Below are positions 34,101 through 45,203 of a DNA stretch of 64,000 nucleotides, piece by piece. The translations under genes were made by a program, and so were the position numbers. The DNA lies in contig NC_087383.1 in the NCBI RefSeq assembly GCF_963675165.1, forward strand, positions 3,068,979 through 3,132,978, read 5' to 3'. The DNA comes from Halichondria panicea. Its lineage: Eukaryota > Porifera > Demospongiae > Suberitida > Halichondriidae. The first letter of the stretch is position 1; each line of letters begins with the position of its first letter. Below the pieces are notes generated by a model. The model ran no database searches and had not been told where the DNA came from. It saw nothing but the letters and a program-made list of their open reading frames with translations.

Positions 34101-37100
34101 GTATGCCGCACAAGTGCATGACACAAAGAGATAGTAGACTAAGAGATCTAGATATATACATGTACATTGTCATAATGATAGAAAATAGAACTCATTCAAC
34201 GTACCTGACATTGGTCACATGACTGTCCACCCACCCCTTCCAAACACGAACACTGTCCAGTGGTGGCATTACAAAGTGAACTATCAGAGCCAGCCTCCAA
34301 ACAACTACAAGACTGACAATTTTGAACAGTAGCATCGCCGAAAAATCCAACATCACAAAACTGACACTCATCCCCTGTACTGTTATTAACGCACAGCAGA
34401 CACACCCCCGTATCACGATCACATGACATTGGAGTATCAGGATCTATGTTCCCATTGCAGTCACATGATGTACATCGGAAGGATGGCGGGTCGCCATAGT
34501 AACCATCCTCACAGGTGTCGCACAGAGATCCAATGTGGCCAGGTAAACAATGGCAAGACGGTTCTCCAGAAGAACTCACAACACACGAGGAACTGAAGAG
34601 GTTAAAGAGAAATGATACATGTAAGAATCAACATTGATAAATCGTACGCACTTAAACACGGTGATGGAATCACAAGGACAATCAACACAGTTGCAATCAG
34701 GTCCAGGCTCGTTGTCATAGAAACCCTCCAGACATTGCTCACAGCTCGATCCAGTAGTGTTAGCCTCACAATCCTACGCGAGAGGTATATAATTACAGTA
34801 CAATTAACACCACCACCCCTCACACACACTCACCAAACACACTCCAGTACAATTAACACCACCACCCCTCACACACACTCACCAAGCACACTCCAGTGCC
34901 AGCTGCACACAGTTCCGCTCGACCGTTGCACTCACATGCCTCACACTCCCCACTCAGGCTCGAGACGAAGAACCCGCCCACACACTCTTCACATGACGCC
35001 CCTGTATAGGGGTGGGGGCAACTACAGACCTCCCGCGGAGAACCGAGGCCAGCGTCAGGGTGGAGGGTGCAGTTGGAGGATCGGCCCGAACAGTTGCATA
35101 ATGTACAGCCGTTGTCGGAGAATGCAAAGTAGCCAGGGAGACATTGGGAGCACTTGACTCCACCCACTCCCGGCTAGAAGAGGGAGGAGGAGAATAAATG
35201 AAAGTCAATCTTCCATATACTAGTATAATGTACATGTTCAAAGATTGCTATACTTGAATTTACAGTATGTACATTTAGGACTGCACTGCACGGGTACAGA
35301 TGTTGCATTGTAACACTTACCTTGCAAGTACATTGTCCAGACAGCTCACACGCCACTCCTACACTCCCCACACCATCACACCCACAGGCCTCACAGCCCA
35401 CAGACGAGAGTCTGTAGTAACCTTCATCACAGCGATCACATGTCAGTCCTGCAACTCCAGTCTTACAGGTACAGCTACCGTTGGTTTGGTCACATGACGA
35501 CACGGAGCCAATTAAATCACACTGGCAAGGCTGCATTGGGAGAATAGAACTCAGTATAATTGTAATACTAACATGCAGTAGTTCAAACAAGAGCTTGCCG
35601 AGTTAATTACAAGGTACTGCACATACGGTATTACCTCACATCCAACAGTGGGATCTCCAAAACTGTTGTCAATGCAAGAGTCGCATGACCTTCCAATAAC
35701 TAATGGGGGGCAGCTGGAGCACTGTCCTGTCATGACGTCACACATGTCCAGCAGATCAGGACATTCACACTCTGCATGTTTATATAACGGATTATATTAC
35801 TTGTACATACATCAGTAAGTATAAGCCCACGATATAATTATGTACACATGTATACGCACCTGTACATCCGTCTGGTGTTTGGTACGAATAGAAAGGGCAA
35901 AGGTCACATTGACGGCCAATATAGCTGTCCAACCCCTCAGCTGGTTCAGAGCATGAGCACTGTCCACCATACGAGTCACATGACATGTTCCTATCGGCAC
36001 CCACACCTCCACACTCACAGGCTGATGAAGAAAGAGTGACATAAAGAGTGTTTAGTCGTATGTTAGTCAGTGCAAACATAATAATGCAAATGAAGTATAT
36101 TCTACATGTCTACTTCTTACAATAGGTTTCTCCATAGCGATCTAGTGACAGCTGCATAGCACCTTGGACACAGAGGAGAGAGCTGCAACAGATAAAGAGA
36201 GTCATGACCATGCATATACGCGAACAAGAATTTCTACATAATTATAGTTACCAGTTTGCAACAATGAAAACGGTAAAATTATACCTCTGCATGCAGGCGC
36301 AACGAAGCATAATTACGATACTGTACACCTACCTAACTATCCCAGTGGTAACATCACACTCTTGGGAGAACTGCTCTCCCCCTGGTATTTCAGCAGCATA
36401 GAACTCCTCGGGTATAGCAATGAGTGAGTCAATAAGCACATTGATAGCCTCTAAACTAACAGTGACCGTGAGTTGCCCTTCAGCCAGATCAAAAATGGCA
36501 TCCTGATTGATATTTGCACTCTCAACCACTGTCGAGTAGCATGGAGCTTCACAGTTGGTGTGTAGAGACACACGAGCAGTGACAGCCATTCCTCCTTGCA
36601 TTATCATAACTGTAGGTCGCCTACTAACTCCGAGTTGATTGTAACGGAACACAAGTCTGTATCGACCAGCCATGGGTATTGAAGGGAACACAAACTGCAC
36701 CATGGCCAGTTCCTCATCGGAAAACTCTAACATGGCGTAGCCTCGAGAGCCGGGGAATAGAGTTTGGTCGGTACCAATAGGGACACGCTCCCCAGTGGGT
36801 GTGATTACTCCATCGCTGCCAAGGGCTTGTATATAGTGAAGTGAACGAACGAAATAGCCCGAGGCTATGTTTGCAGAGATTACAGCTGCGGCCAAGGAGT
36901 AGTGCTGGCTCTGTACATGTATGTGCGTGTGTTTCAATTGGTATACGGTGCGTACATGCATGTATAGACTCCTTCATGTATATTATAGCAGTACAGGTCA
37001 CACAGAAGACATCAATTGACTTACTTCAAAGGGGAGATCAGGTTGGAATCCTTCAAGCACTAATCTCACCGCGTCAACAGTCTATAGAAGAAATACGTAC

Positions 37101-38113
37101 ATGCAGTGTATGGGTGGGGATTGCTGAGATTGATACCATTAGGGCCCTATATAGTTGTGCTAATACCTTCACTTGTATGTACAAAACCCTTATTCTGGTG
37201 ACCCAATTTACATCAAAGAGTGTACTCAATTTTAATATGTTTGGCAAATAAGACCACAGAACCACAGATCAAATCGAAAAAGCTAAATTGTGATCTAGAT
37301 CTATATTCCGTGTGTTCACAAATACACTGACAAAGCAGCGGACAACTCACCTCATAGAGAGGAACGAGGAGTGTTATCAGATCAGCACTGCTCTCAACAA
37401 CAATGCTGGAGAGGTTGGTACAGGGGGTGGTGAGATCACATGACCCGTCAGAGGTGTATTGCTTGAGGGAGGTGAACTCTTGACCGGAGAGAGGACGTAT
37501 CTCCACACTCAATGAGAGAGGGAGAAAGTCTCGGAAGCTTAGACGCAAACTGGATAGCTCCAGAAAGAGGGAACGCTATTCAGGTCAGTGTGTGTGTGGA
37601 AGAGAGTTACTAAATTATATATTCAATCTACATGTACATTCTCGATTTATTTAATCAACTCACACATCTCTATAAGCACAGTACACCCTGGCATATTATT
37701 TTTAGGTACGTCTAGTCTCTAGCTAGCTATAAGTGATATAAACCTCCAGGTGAAGAGGTCACTAGACTTAGCTGGGTTTGTGCAGCTACATAGACCAAAA
37801 ATGAGCCCCACCCCCTTTTTATGCACACACTCACATTTTGCAGGGAGAAGGTCAGCTCCACAGGGCTCTCTCCGTCCTCAGACTGCCACCAGCTCTCCAA
37901 GTCGTCATCTAGCACAAAAGAAGCGTTGCGCTCTCCAGGAAGACAGCTCACAATCCCCAAATCACCACTGCCAGAGGGGGGCGTGTCTCCACAAGTTGAG
38001 CTGGCCTCCAGGGAGAAGAACCTTGTCAGATCAGGACCTCCTTTGAAACCAGCTGAGGTCATATGCAGCTGCACTAGGAGGCCAACGACAAATAGAACAC
38101 AGAGGCTTCTCAT
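26262..38113 (-). CDS. Laminin alpha-type chain, multi-exon
   Basis: The start at 38,113 opens a signal peptide (MRSLCVLFVVGLLVQLHMTS). It is followed by an LN-like domain (CGDTPPSG, WWQSEDGESPVELTF), a beta-type domain IV/LF module, about ten laminin EGF-like (LE) repeats, a long coiled-coil arm and five laminin G domains, ending CSL-stop at 26,262. The chain has about 30 exons with GT-AG junctions. A proline-rich linker (PTPPPPPLSPPPSIRP) sits between LG3 and LG4, as in animal alpha chains. Laminin alpha assembles with beta and gamma chains in the secretory pathway and is deposited in basement membrane, where LG domains bind cell receptors. The short LN and absence of LEa repeats before LF are unusual. 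The alpha assignment is firm from LG1-5. Confidence 0.93.
31200..33640 (-). other. Laminin: coiled-coil (domains II/I) exons
   Basis: Heptad-rich exons (about 33.36-33.64, 32.23-33.12, 31.55-32.05 and 31.2-31.41 kb) are Gln/Asn/Leu/Ile rich. The 32.2-33.1 kb exon contains a Ser-Gly-rich insertion (YFSGSGSGFGSGFMSGMG) flanked by acidic residues. Confidence 0.8.
33640..36190 (-). other. Laminin: LE (EGF-like) repeat exons
   Basis: About ten eight-cysteine LE modules are present, for example CDSYGGQCSCSEP, CDQTNGSCTCKTGVAGLTCD and CNATTGQCSCLEGVGGQSCD. The last one ends CEPCGECEQSL and leads into the coiled coil. Confidence 0.85.
34796..34893. repeat. 49-bp tandem duplication spanning a laminin 5' splice site
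   Basis: Two near-identical 49-bp units (34,796-34,844 and 34,845-34,893) each contain CTCACC, the minus-strand GGTGAG donor. The real exon end is near 34,883. The second unit creates a second consensus donor 49 nt further into the intron. Confidence 0.75.
36335..36900 (-). other. Laminin: domain IV (LF/L4b-like) exon
   Basis: One long exon encodes GYFVRSLHYIQALGSDGV through VLIDSLIAIPEEFYAAEI. The VL(V/I)DSL..IP ending matches laminin beta domain IV and the LF domain of alpha3/alpha5. The first LE repeat follows directly. Confidence 0.65.
37022..38113 (-). other. Laminin: signal peptide and LN-like domain exons
   Basis: Three or more exons (about 37,835-38,113, 37,350-37,560 and 37,022-37,083) encode the N-terminal polymerisation module. 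It is short for an LN domain, about 200 residues against about 250, and lacks the usual closing CxCNGH motif. Confidence 0.65.
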
Positions 38114-38291
38114 TTTGAACAGAAAAACTACTTTAGCTTTAGTAGAAATTCATTGATATTTTGACCACCCACAAAATATGAACTGTTGGGCATGCTCAGT
38201 ATTATTATACTTCATTTCATTATTCATCACCTTATTATTGATTATAAAAACATACAACAGTAACATTGAAAGAAATTATGGATGCATATTA
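38114..38291. promoter_or_regulatory. Laminin alpha 5' flank, squeezed behind RGP1
   Basis: Only about 178 bp separate the RGP1 stop codon from the laminin start codon, both minus strand. The interval is AT-rich with TTATTATT stretches and must contain the RGP1 3' end and the laminin core promoter, unless that promoter lies within RGP1. No TATA box is assigned. Confidence 0.4.
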
Positions 38292-40944
38292 TCATAAAGT
38301 CATAGTTTGTAGCTGTGGTCCGGCTAGAGGTTCTGCTTGGTCAGGTAGAGTGGGTAAAACAGTCACCGGGAGGTCCCATGTCATTGTATCTATGGGAACT
38401 TGCTCCACCCCCTTCCACAAGACGGCCTTGGACCCAGCGAGTGAGATGGTGGGTGTATCCAGCAGTAGTTCATTGGGAAGCTTGCGACCGAGCACAAACT
38501 CAAAGTGTAGTTGCCACCGAACAGTTACTACAAGTGGAGGCAAGAGATCGTAGTGTTTGTAGTCTAGGAAAATGATTTGATAAGTATAAAGGGACTCCGG
38601 TAATAACAGAAGAACTATACTAATTAGAGATTTAATGCTATAGTTACTGCAAAGTAATGGGTTCCAGCCCCTCCTGGTTTATACGCACGCCACTGCACTT
38701 CTGTAGTACACAATTATACACAATGTCATTTATATTTATGGTTGTGCACTAACAAGATTAGCTGAGCATTTACAAACTCTATAAATGTATAGTTAAACTC
38801 TTATAGATGATGCTGTGAGTACACCTATCAAACACTAACAGATACGGTGAGAAAAATGTTAGTGATCTCTACCGAATGTACTGTACCTGTACTGCTCTTG
38901 AAGGACTGTGTAACGCTGAGTGGGATGGGAAGTGCAAACTGTGACTGGAGAGTGTTGTGACAGGCCTCGCTGTGACGAGAGTGGGTGGAGCTCACACAAC
39001 CCTGGGGGGCAGAAGTCTGGAGAACTTCACTGGGGACCTCCTCTATGCACTGTAGACTCACTGACAGCTGTGTGTGTGTGTGTGTGAATGTGTGTGTGTG
39101 TGAATGTGTATGTGTGTGAATGTGCGTGTGCATGCGGCGGGTACGGTAGATGCACCAAAAATACAAAATGTCAGTGAAGCACAGGTAAACAAACCCCCTG
39201 AAAATGGCGCTTGAGATATTGCATGCTCTTTACTATTGAGTGTACATGAACTTGGTTACTATAAAATTATGCTCTCTGAACTACGTTAGCCTGCAGTGGT
39301 CATCTCGGAAGTTAAGTGTACAGTGCACAGTACAAAGAGATTAGAGTTTGCTACCCAGAGGCAATGAACTGGTGATCAACAAGGGCATCGAAAGTGGATA
39401 ATGTTCACTATATTAAGTATTAGATAACTGCTGATACCTGTAGACAAGCGATAGTGGCTCCACCCAGGTCCAGTAACCCCACGATATCCTCCCCCAGCTT
39501 ATAGGAGGGCTTGAACAGAGACACCTTCCCAACCAATCCGTGTGTGTTCTTCAAAGTGTAGTTCACTGGAGCAACATAATACATGACGTATTATATACAC
39601 ATGCAAGCCACACATTAGAGTACTGTACATAGAAGTGTTATTTCTGCATCTGCTCCTACAGTGGAAACTGGCCACCACTGAAAAATTCAATGGCCGCCAC
39701 TTAAGAAAATAAAGGCCAGGTATGTACCCAGGTTCCAAATGAACGGTTTATGTACTTATAGCAACCCCTACAAAAAAACCATATCTATATAATAGCCAGC
39801 TCTGAAGTCTTAAAGGGGTACGTTTACTGATCTAAGCACAGCTTCACATTTTATGTGTGTAGACCTACACATGTACATGTAATTACACTAACATGGTTGC
39901 ACAGACAGAGGGTACTGACTCACTAGCTGTTCTCCTGGATGTCTCAATGGCCAAAGCTTGCAGTGCAATGTCCAGAGTTGGATCCTCCTTCTTCTCTGAG
40001 ACCAGGAACGGATTGCTCTCCTTGGGGGACGGCATCACATACGAACTGTACAGATACTCTGACAAGAAAACAATAAGTCAAATTACTGAATTACAGATTC
40101 AACTACTTGTAGTTAGAGCACCTCATATATAAATATAAAGGCCTGGCACCCACGTCTTCAAAATGAACAGTATGTGTAACGCCCAAAACGAAAGCCATGC
40201 ACCTACAAATGTACATGTATGCATAGTGGCGAAAACTCTGGTCTTTGTTATAAAGAAGGTTCCACTGTAGTTCACCTTTCATATTAAAGTACTCAACATG
40301 TGCACTCAATATGCTCACCGGGAATGATCATCACTCTGAAAGGAATCCTGAATATCTGGGTCTGTGACCCTGGTCTCTGTGCACCAATCGCCAGCTTGTA
40401 ACTGTACTTGACCAGTCGTCCGCTCCACGTAGGGGGTCCCCCTCCTGGTATCTGCTCGCTATATAGCACTGTGGGGGGTGAGGGAGCATCAAAGGTAGGT
40501 GTGGTGTGGGTGGGTGTGGTGTGGGTGGGTGTGGTGTGGGTGGGTGTGGTGTGAGAACATAATAGCAGTCACCGTTTTTCGACTCTCCTGGTTTTAAGAT
40601 GAGACCACAAAATAGCACGGTGGACTCGGTAGACAAGAGGGTGTGTCCTTTCTCCCCTAATAAAAGTACATACATCGATACATTTAGTTTCACATAGTGG
40701 GTAAAGGGTGGTCACCTCTGTTTGGTATGAAGGTGGTGCCAGTGTTTGGGGAGATGGGTAGCAGGAGGGAGGAGTCCATTTTGATTATCTCTTCTCTGAA
40801 GACAGCCTGACAATGGACCTGAGCTCCAGCCCAGGCTAGTGTCTCCTCGGTTACACCACGGTTAGTGAAGGTGATGCTACAAAACACCCTCTGGCTTGCC
40901 AAACATACTGGAGAATGGAGATCTGCTGATACTTGGAGAGTCAT
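38292..40944 (-). CDS. RGP1: RGP1-like RAB6A-GEF complex partner protein 2
   Basis: Seven exons are recognised. Exon 1 (about 40,713-40,944) encodes VSADLHSPVCLASQRVFCSI and LAWAGAQVHCQAVF. Exon 2 has STVLFCGLILKPGESKN. Exon 3 (about 40,318-40,470) encodes RLVKYSYKLAIGAQR and FRIPFRVMIIP. Then follow NPFLVSEKKEDPTLDIALQ, YTLKNTHGLVGKVSLFKPSYKLGEDIVGLL, CVSSTHSRHSEACHNTLQSQ and a last exon with LHFEFVLG and VEQVPIDTMTWDLPVTVLP. The motif order and spacing follow animal RGP1 proteins. RGP1 pairs with RIC1 as the exchange factor that activates Rab6 at the Golgi for retrograde transport. The start is placed at 40,944. It is divergent from SLC25A46 and directly upstream of laminin alpha. Confidence 0.85.
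40498..40556. repeat. 15-16-bp minisatellite in RGP1 intron
   Basis: GTGTGGTGTGGGTGG is repeated about four times between exons 2 and 3 of the RGP1 gene. Confidence 0.8.
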
Positions 40945-41134
40945 ACTGAAGAGGATACCGTGAATCAGTCACCCAAATGTAGCTCTACAAGCAGCTAGGA
41001 TAAATTCTTTAATATTCTAATAAATGCCCACTCCACTTAAATTGGTAATGATCTCTAATTAGAATATCAGTGTTTCAGCAACTTTTGTCTATGTACTCTA
41101 ATCCTATCTAGACTCTACTATAAGCGCTTACAGC
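40945..41134. promoter_or_regulatory. Probable bidirectional promoter of RGP1 and SLC25A46
   Basis: The two start codons lie back to back, 190 bp apart. No TATA box is clear. Head-to-head spacing of this size usually means a shared promoter. This is inference from geometry. Confidence 0.55.
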
Positions 41135-43532
41135 ATGTCCAGCTTTGGATACGGTGACTATAGGGATAGGGATATCACAGTGAGTATATCCATTGATGAT
41201 ATTTTGCTTCTGAGGATTGTCCAGATTAGTATATTCAGAATGACATTGCTTCATGTCTGTACTGTAGGGCCTGAAGGGGACAGGGGTGGATGCCATACAG
41301 TTCCCACCTCCCTTCCCTCCCCTCTCCGCCCCCCACACTGTCACAACGTCCACTCCTCACAGTGTCACAACATACACACCCTCACAAGGGTCACAACCGG
41401 CTGGACCCCCTCCCGAGGCCACACCCACAACCTCCCCCATGGAGAACATTTTTGGTAACTTAATATCACCATTATATAAACGGTTGTGTGCATTACCTCC
41501 TGTAGGTTCAATGGATCGGTTTGGGCGTTTTGTGATGACTGTCTCACGGTGAGAACACAATACTATTTATATACTACTTTATATACTCACTGTTTGCGTA
41601 TGCTTACCCCCTGCAGAGTGGGCGTGGTCCACTGTCTGGGCTACCCGTACATTGCGTTTAGTCGGCAGTGTCAAGTGTACCCGTACAACTCGGTCCGTCC
41701 CAGTCTACTGGCTCCGCTCAGCACCACAGCTGTCCTCTACCGTATTGCACAATCACAGGTGAGTCGTGTGTACAGGATGGATAGCTAGAATGTTTTATCC
41801 TTTCATATGTGGCTTCGACAGTACCTAAGGTGTTTTAAGTAACTCATTGTGTTTAGAACTTGTCAACCAATTTCTAAGTAAAAAGTGGATTTTTTGGCCC
41901 GTTGCCTGTGACAAGTCATTAGAACTATACACTGCCATTTACATTACATGTAGAAATGGACTAAGGCAGCCTGGTATGTTACAATACATGTATGCATGCA
42001 TGTATGTGAACATGCCCAATCATACATTTAAGTACCTGAGTACCTCGATCTGCTAATGATTCTTACCAAATTACTGGCGCATACTACATGTAAGTAAGTG
42101 ACAGGGTACTTGTTATACAGGGTGTCCATGCTCTGTGGAGAGGCTGGAGGAGCAGTATTCAACTTGTCCTGGTGAAGCCACTGATTGAGGCTATCCTCGT
42201 CCACATTGCAGCCAGTAAAAATGTCTTTAAGGCCATCCTACTATCACCCATCTGGTTAGTATTTGTGTTATTTATTGAGTCCTAAGACCAAGTCAAATCT
42301 TTGTAGTGCCCTTGGTATTAACATGTGACTATGCATGTGACTATGCATGTGTACTCTAATACAAATCGGTCCTCCCCACCCTCCCAGGTTTATTGGATTC
42401 TTAGTGTTTCCGTTCAGGATTTACTTTACAGCCACAACCCAGGCAGACTCAAGTCAAGAGTATGTTGGCTTGTAAAATAGTACATTGTGTGGCTCAGTAT
42501 TGATGGTTTTCATTCCTCCGCAGGGTAATCTCTGCGAAGTCGTTACCTAAACAAGCTGTTGCTTACATCTTTGTGAAGGGGTGAGTGAGTACAGTACATG
42601 TTATAGTTGTACACACCTACAGATACATGTACATTGATTGTGTGTCCCCCGTGTGCGTGCAGGTTGCTCCAGGCCTCTCTCCTCCCACTGGTGTCCTATG
42701 TCGTGTCTGAGATGGTTCGAGTAAGTGCAGAGTAGCTTTCTACATGAAATGCATTAACAGGGCCGCAGTACAACTGCTTATTAATGAATCTGCCAGATCC
42801 TGGGGGGGTTATCCCCATTACCTCCCCCCTCAATTCAACTCTGACATACGTACATATACGTATGGTTCGACAACGTATACCAATGTATTGTAATTATGTA
42901 TTAATTTGACAGTAAGTGGTGTAAATTAAAGCTATGTACACATGTAGCTGTGCAGAGGTTTCTTTACTAAATCTTCACCCACACTCGTACAGAACACAGC
43001 TGGAGGAGTGCTCCATACCCAGTCTCAGTTCATGCTTGAACGCCCATTCCACACCATGGATCAATATCGTCGTATCCCCTACCTTCACCTCCTCCCACCC
43101 TCACTCCTCCACGAGGTCACAACAGACGCCCTCACACATCTCACAGCCTCACTCATCACAAGACACCAACGACCAGCCAACGATGCCATCACAGTCGCTA
43201 TGAATTACCTATGGAACTCTTACGTATCCTCGTTTGTGACTGAAACGTTTCTGTATCCCCTGGAAACGATCCTTGTTCGATTGTACTGTCAAGGCATGCC
43301 AGGATTGGTCGATAATGTACAGACTGGTTCAGACGTCATGTTTATATCGACCTACTACAGTGGTGTATTAGATTGTATACGAGAAGTTTGGAATGCAGAA
43401 GGCCTGTGGGGGTTCTACAAGGGGTTCTCGTCTCTGTTGCTACGATACGCAGTCCACGGCGCTCTATTGGTGCTGCTTTGGAGGGTGGTGGTCTTTGCTA
43501 TGAACAGATCTAAGAACACTAATCGTAAATGA
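41135..43532 (+). CDS. SLC25A46: SLC25A46-like mitochondrial outer-membrane carrier homologue, nine exons
   Basis: Exons 41,135-41,179, 41,268-41,454, 41,506-41,548, 41,617-41,758, 42,121-42,254, 42,388-42,459, 42,524-42,580, 42,663-42,720 and 42,993-43,532 join in frame with GT-AG sites to give about 425 residues (human about 418). The low-complexity Pro/Thr N-terminus is followed by SMDRFGRFVMTVSR and SRQCQVYPYNS, which align with the first carrier repeat. The last exon carries ETFLYPLETILVRLYCQGM, TYYSGVLDCIREV and LWGFYKGFSSLLLRYAVHGA. These match SLC25A46, an outer-membrane solute-carrier relative that shapes mitochondrial fission, cristae and lipid transfer. It shares a promoter region with RGP1. 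Confidence 0.92.
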
Positions 43533-43734
43533 TTTTGTGTAATGTACCGATTCTGTATTTATGTACCTGTGCTGTTAAAATTTGTTCGATCAGTCAATTA
43601 AATCTTAGATTATTTATTGTACTGTGCTTATTGTCAAATCGTTATGCATGCCTTTCGGCTACATGTTTTGCACAAAAGTTTATTTGTATATAGCCATGAT
43701 GTTTGTCTTAATCATGCATACTAGATCTATAATT

Positions 43735-44285
43735 ATGCCTCGGTGCGCATGCGCAAGCGAGGTATACGGTAGTGTGTTTGTGTGTGTGTCTGTGTGTATG
43801 TGTGTGTGTAGACTGCTACAGCTGCACAAGGATCAATGAAGTGCAAGTAAGAGTTTCTATAGGCTTCTAGTCATGTTTTCTTGGATTTTAATTCGTGGAT
43901 TTGCAAAATAAAGCTTCGTTCTCGAGTTATGCCTAGTTTTGCTTACTTGGAATGCCATTGCAGCCTTTTCAGAAGAGTCCGTAGCAAAACTTGTTCACCG
44001 AGTGTTACTACTCTACTTAGTAATTAGCTCTGCACTAGAACGCTAGCTATTGGTAGCTGCAAGAGTGAGCAGAGAGCTGCTGCTGACTTGCAGCCATTAA
44101 TTTTAGACTTGAACTTTTGGCATCGATCGTTTTTAACAACAATCATGGTTGATCATTACCCACTATTCGCATGCAGAAAATTAAAGATGTTCAATGTGTG
44201 TATAAAAGCTAGCTATTAGTAGTTTTATGTTATGTAGCTTTGGCACCTCCACCGAGGCATCAGCACCCGCGGTGCTTTCATTATA
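43735..44285. mobile_element. Dispersed non-coding element with ATGCCTCGGTG inverted ends
   Basis: ATGCCTCGGTG at 43,735 is mirrored by CACCGAGGCAT at 44,250-44,260. The right end continues into a GC-rich mini-hairpin (GCACCCGCGGTGC). The reverse complement of that right end appears at about 21,960-22,012, and a decayed version lies near 22,486. A GT-rich microsatellite lies at 43,778-43,808. The exact outer limit is uncertain. Confidence 0.6.
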
Positions 44286-45203
44286 TAAGTCCTAAAATGG
44301 AGTGTGGAAGGTGGGAGTTATATATTTGAATGATGTAGATCTATTCAGTACTCGGTATAATACAAAAATTGATTGATCCGCTAAAACAGAGAATAATTGT
44401 TTGAGTTTATGACTATTAAAGTCTTATAGACTGTAGTTATACATGGCAGACAGGGTAACATTAACTTGTGTATAATAGGCTGGTGTCACCCAAACTGCAC
44501 AGGTTCTCATTTGCTTTCTTAGCAGAGCCTTCTTCGTTCCCTCTGGCTCGGATCAACGTTCTTATGAACAGTTCATTCCATAGCCGCTATTATCACACAC
44601 ATAATTATGTCCCAATGAAATCCGGTATACCAACGTGACACGCTCACCTGCTCCCTAGCTCATGTATATAGTGGGGTCGGGTTTGTTTTGTGTTTGTTTT
44701 TTCCCATTTTAATTTTTTCTTTATTGACGGTTGTTTATCTAACATCTCAGCCGGAACAAGGGCAATGCATGCATGAGCTAGCTGCATATGTGCGTGCGTT
44801 CATGGCTACATGCATTGAGGAGATGAAAGTCGTATATAGTGTGGCACGTATGGTGGACTGTACATGTAATCAATGCGCCATGCACGGCATTCTTTTAATA
44901 ATTATGGTCTGTTTACGCATTGTGCCTGAGCAGAGGTGTGCAAGGCACAATGTACGGTGCTGATTGTATTGTGCTAAATTGTAAAATGTGCATGCTTGAA
45001 TGTGCTAAATTGTATAAATTTGATAATTAGAATTTAGCAAATTAATATGTAGAGGTTTAGTTGTTTAGCACATGTGCAATGTGCTAAAATTGGATTAGCA
45101 ACACACATTTTGTGGCACATTTCCCCCTTTTGCATGTGCATAAAACTGTGTATGCATGCATGGTGCAGCTACAAACAGCCAGTGAACTCATTTGTAAGCA
45201 GCA
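44286..45203. other. Intergenic; contains second GTGCTAAA element
   Basis: No gene is supported. The 44,955-45,120 part is a copy of the GTGCTAAA repeat family found at 10.1 kb. The rest is AT-rich unique sequence. Confidence 0.5.
44955..45120. mobile_element. GTGCTAAA-repeat non-coding element, copy 2
   Basis: Repeated TGTGCTAAA/TTTAGCACA motifs in both orientations share TGCTGATTGTATTGTGCTAA with 10,236-10,255. Confidence 0.6.

Noticed and set aside
34612-35157. Plus-strand 181-residue open frame
   Set aside because: It lies opposite well-supported laminin LE exons and is Thr/His/Pro-rich from reversed cysteine codons. It is a shadow frame.
26262-38113. Calling the laminin a beta chain because of domain IV
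   Set aside because: The five LG domains and the LG3-LG4 linker are alpha-chain features. LF modules also occur in alpha3/alpha5.
38828-39166. Minus-strand frame with His-Thr repeats
   Set aside because: The repeat part is a translated TG/CA microsatellite in an RGP1 intron. Only the downstream half is a true RGP1 exon.
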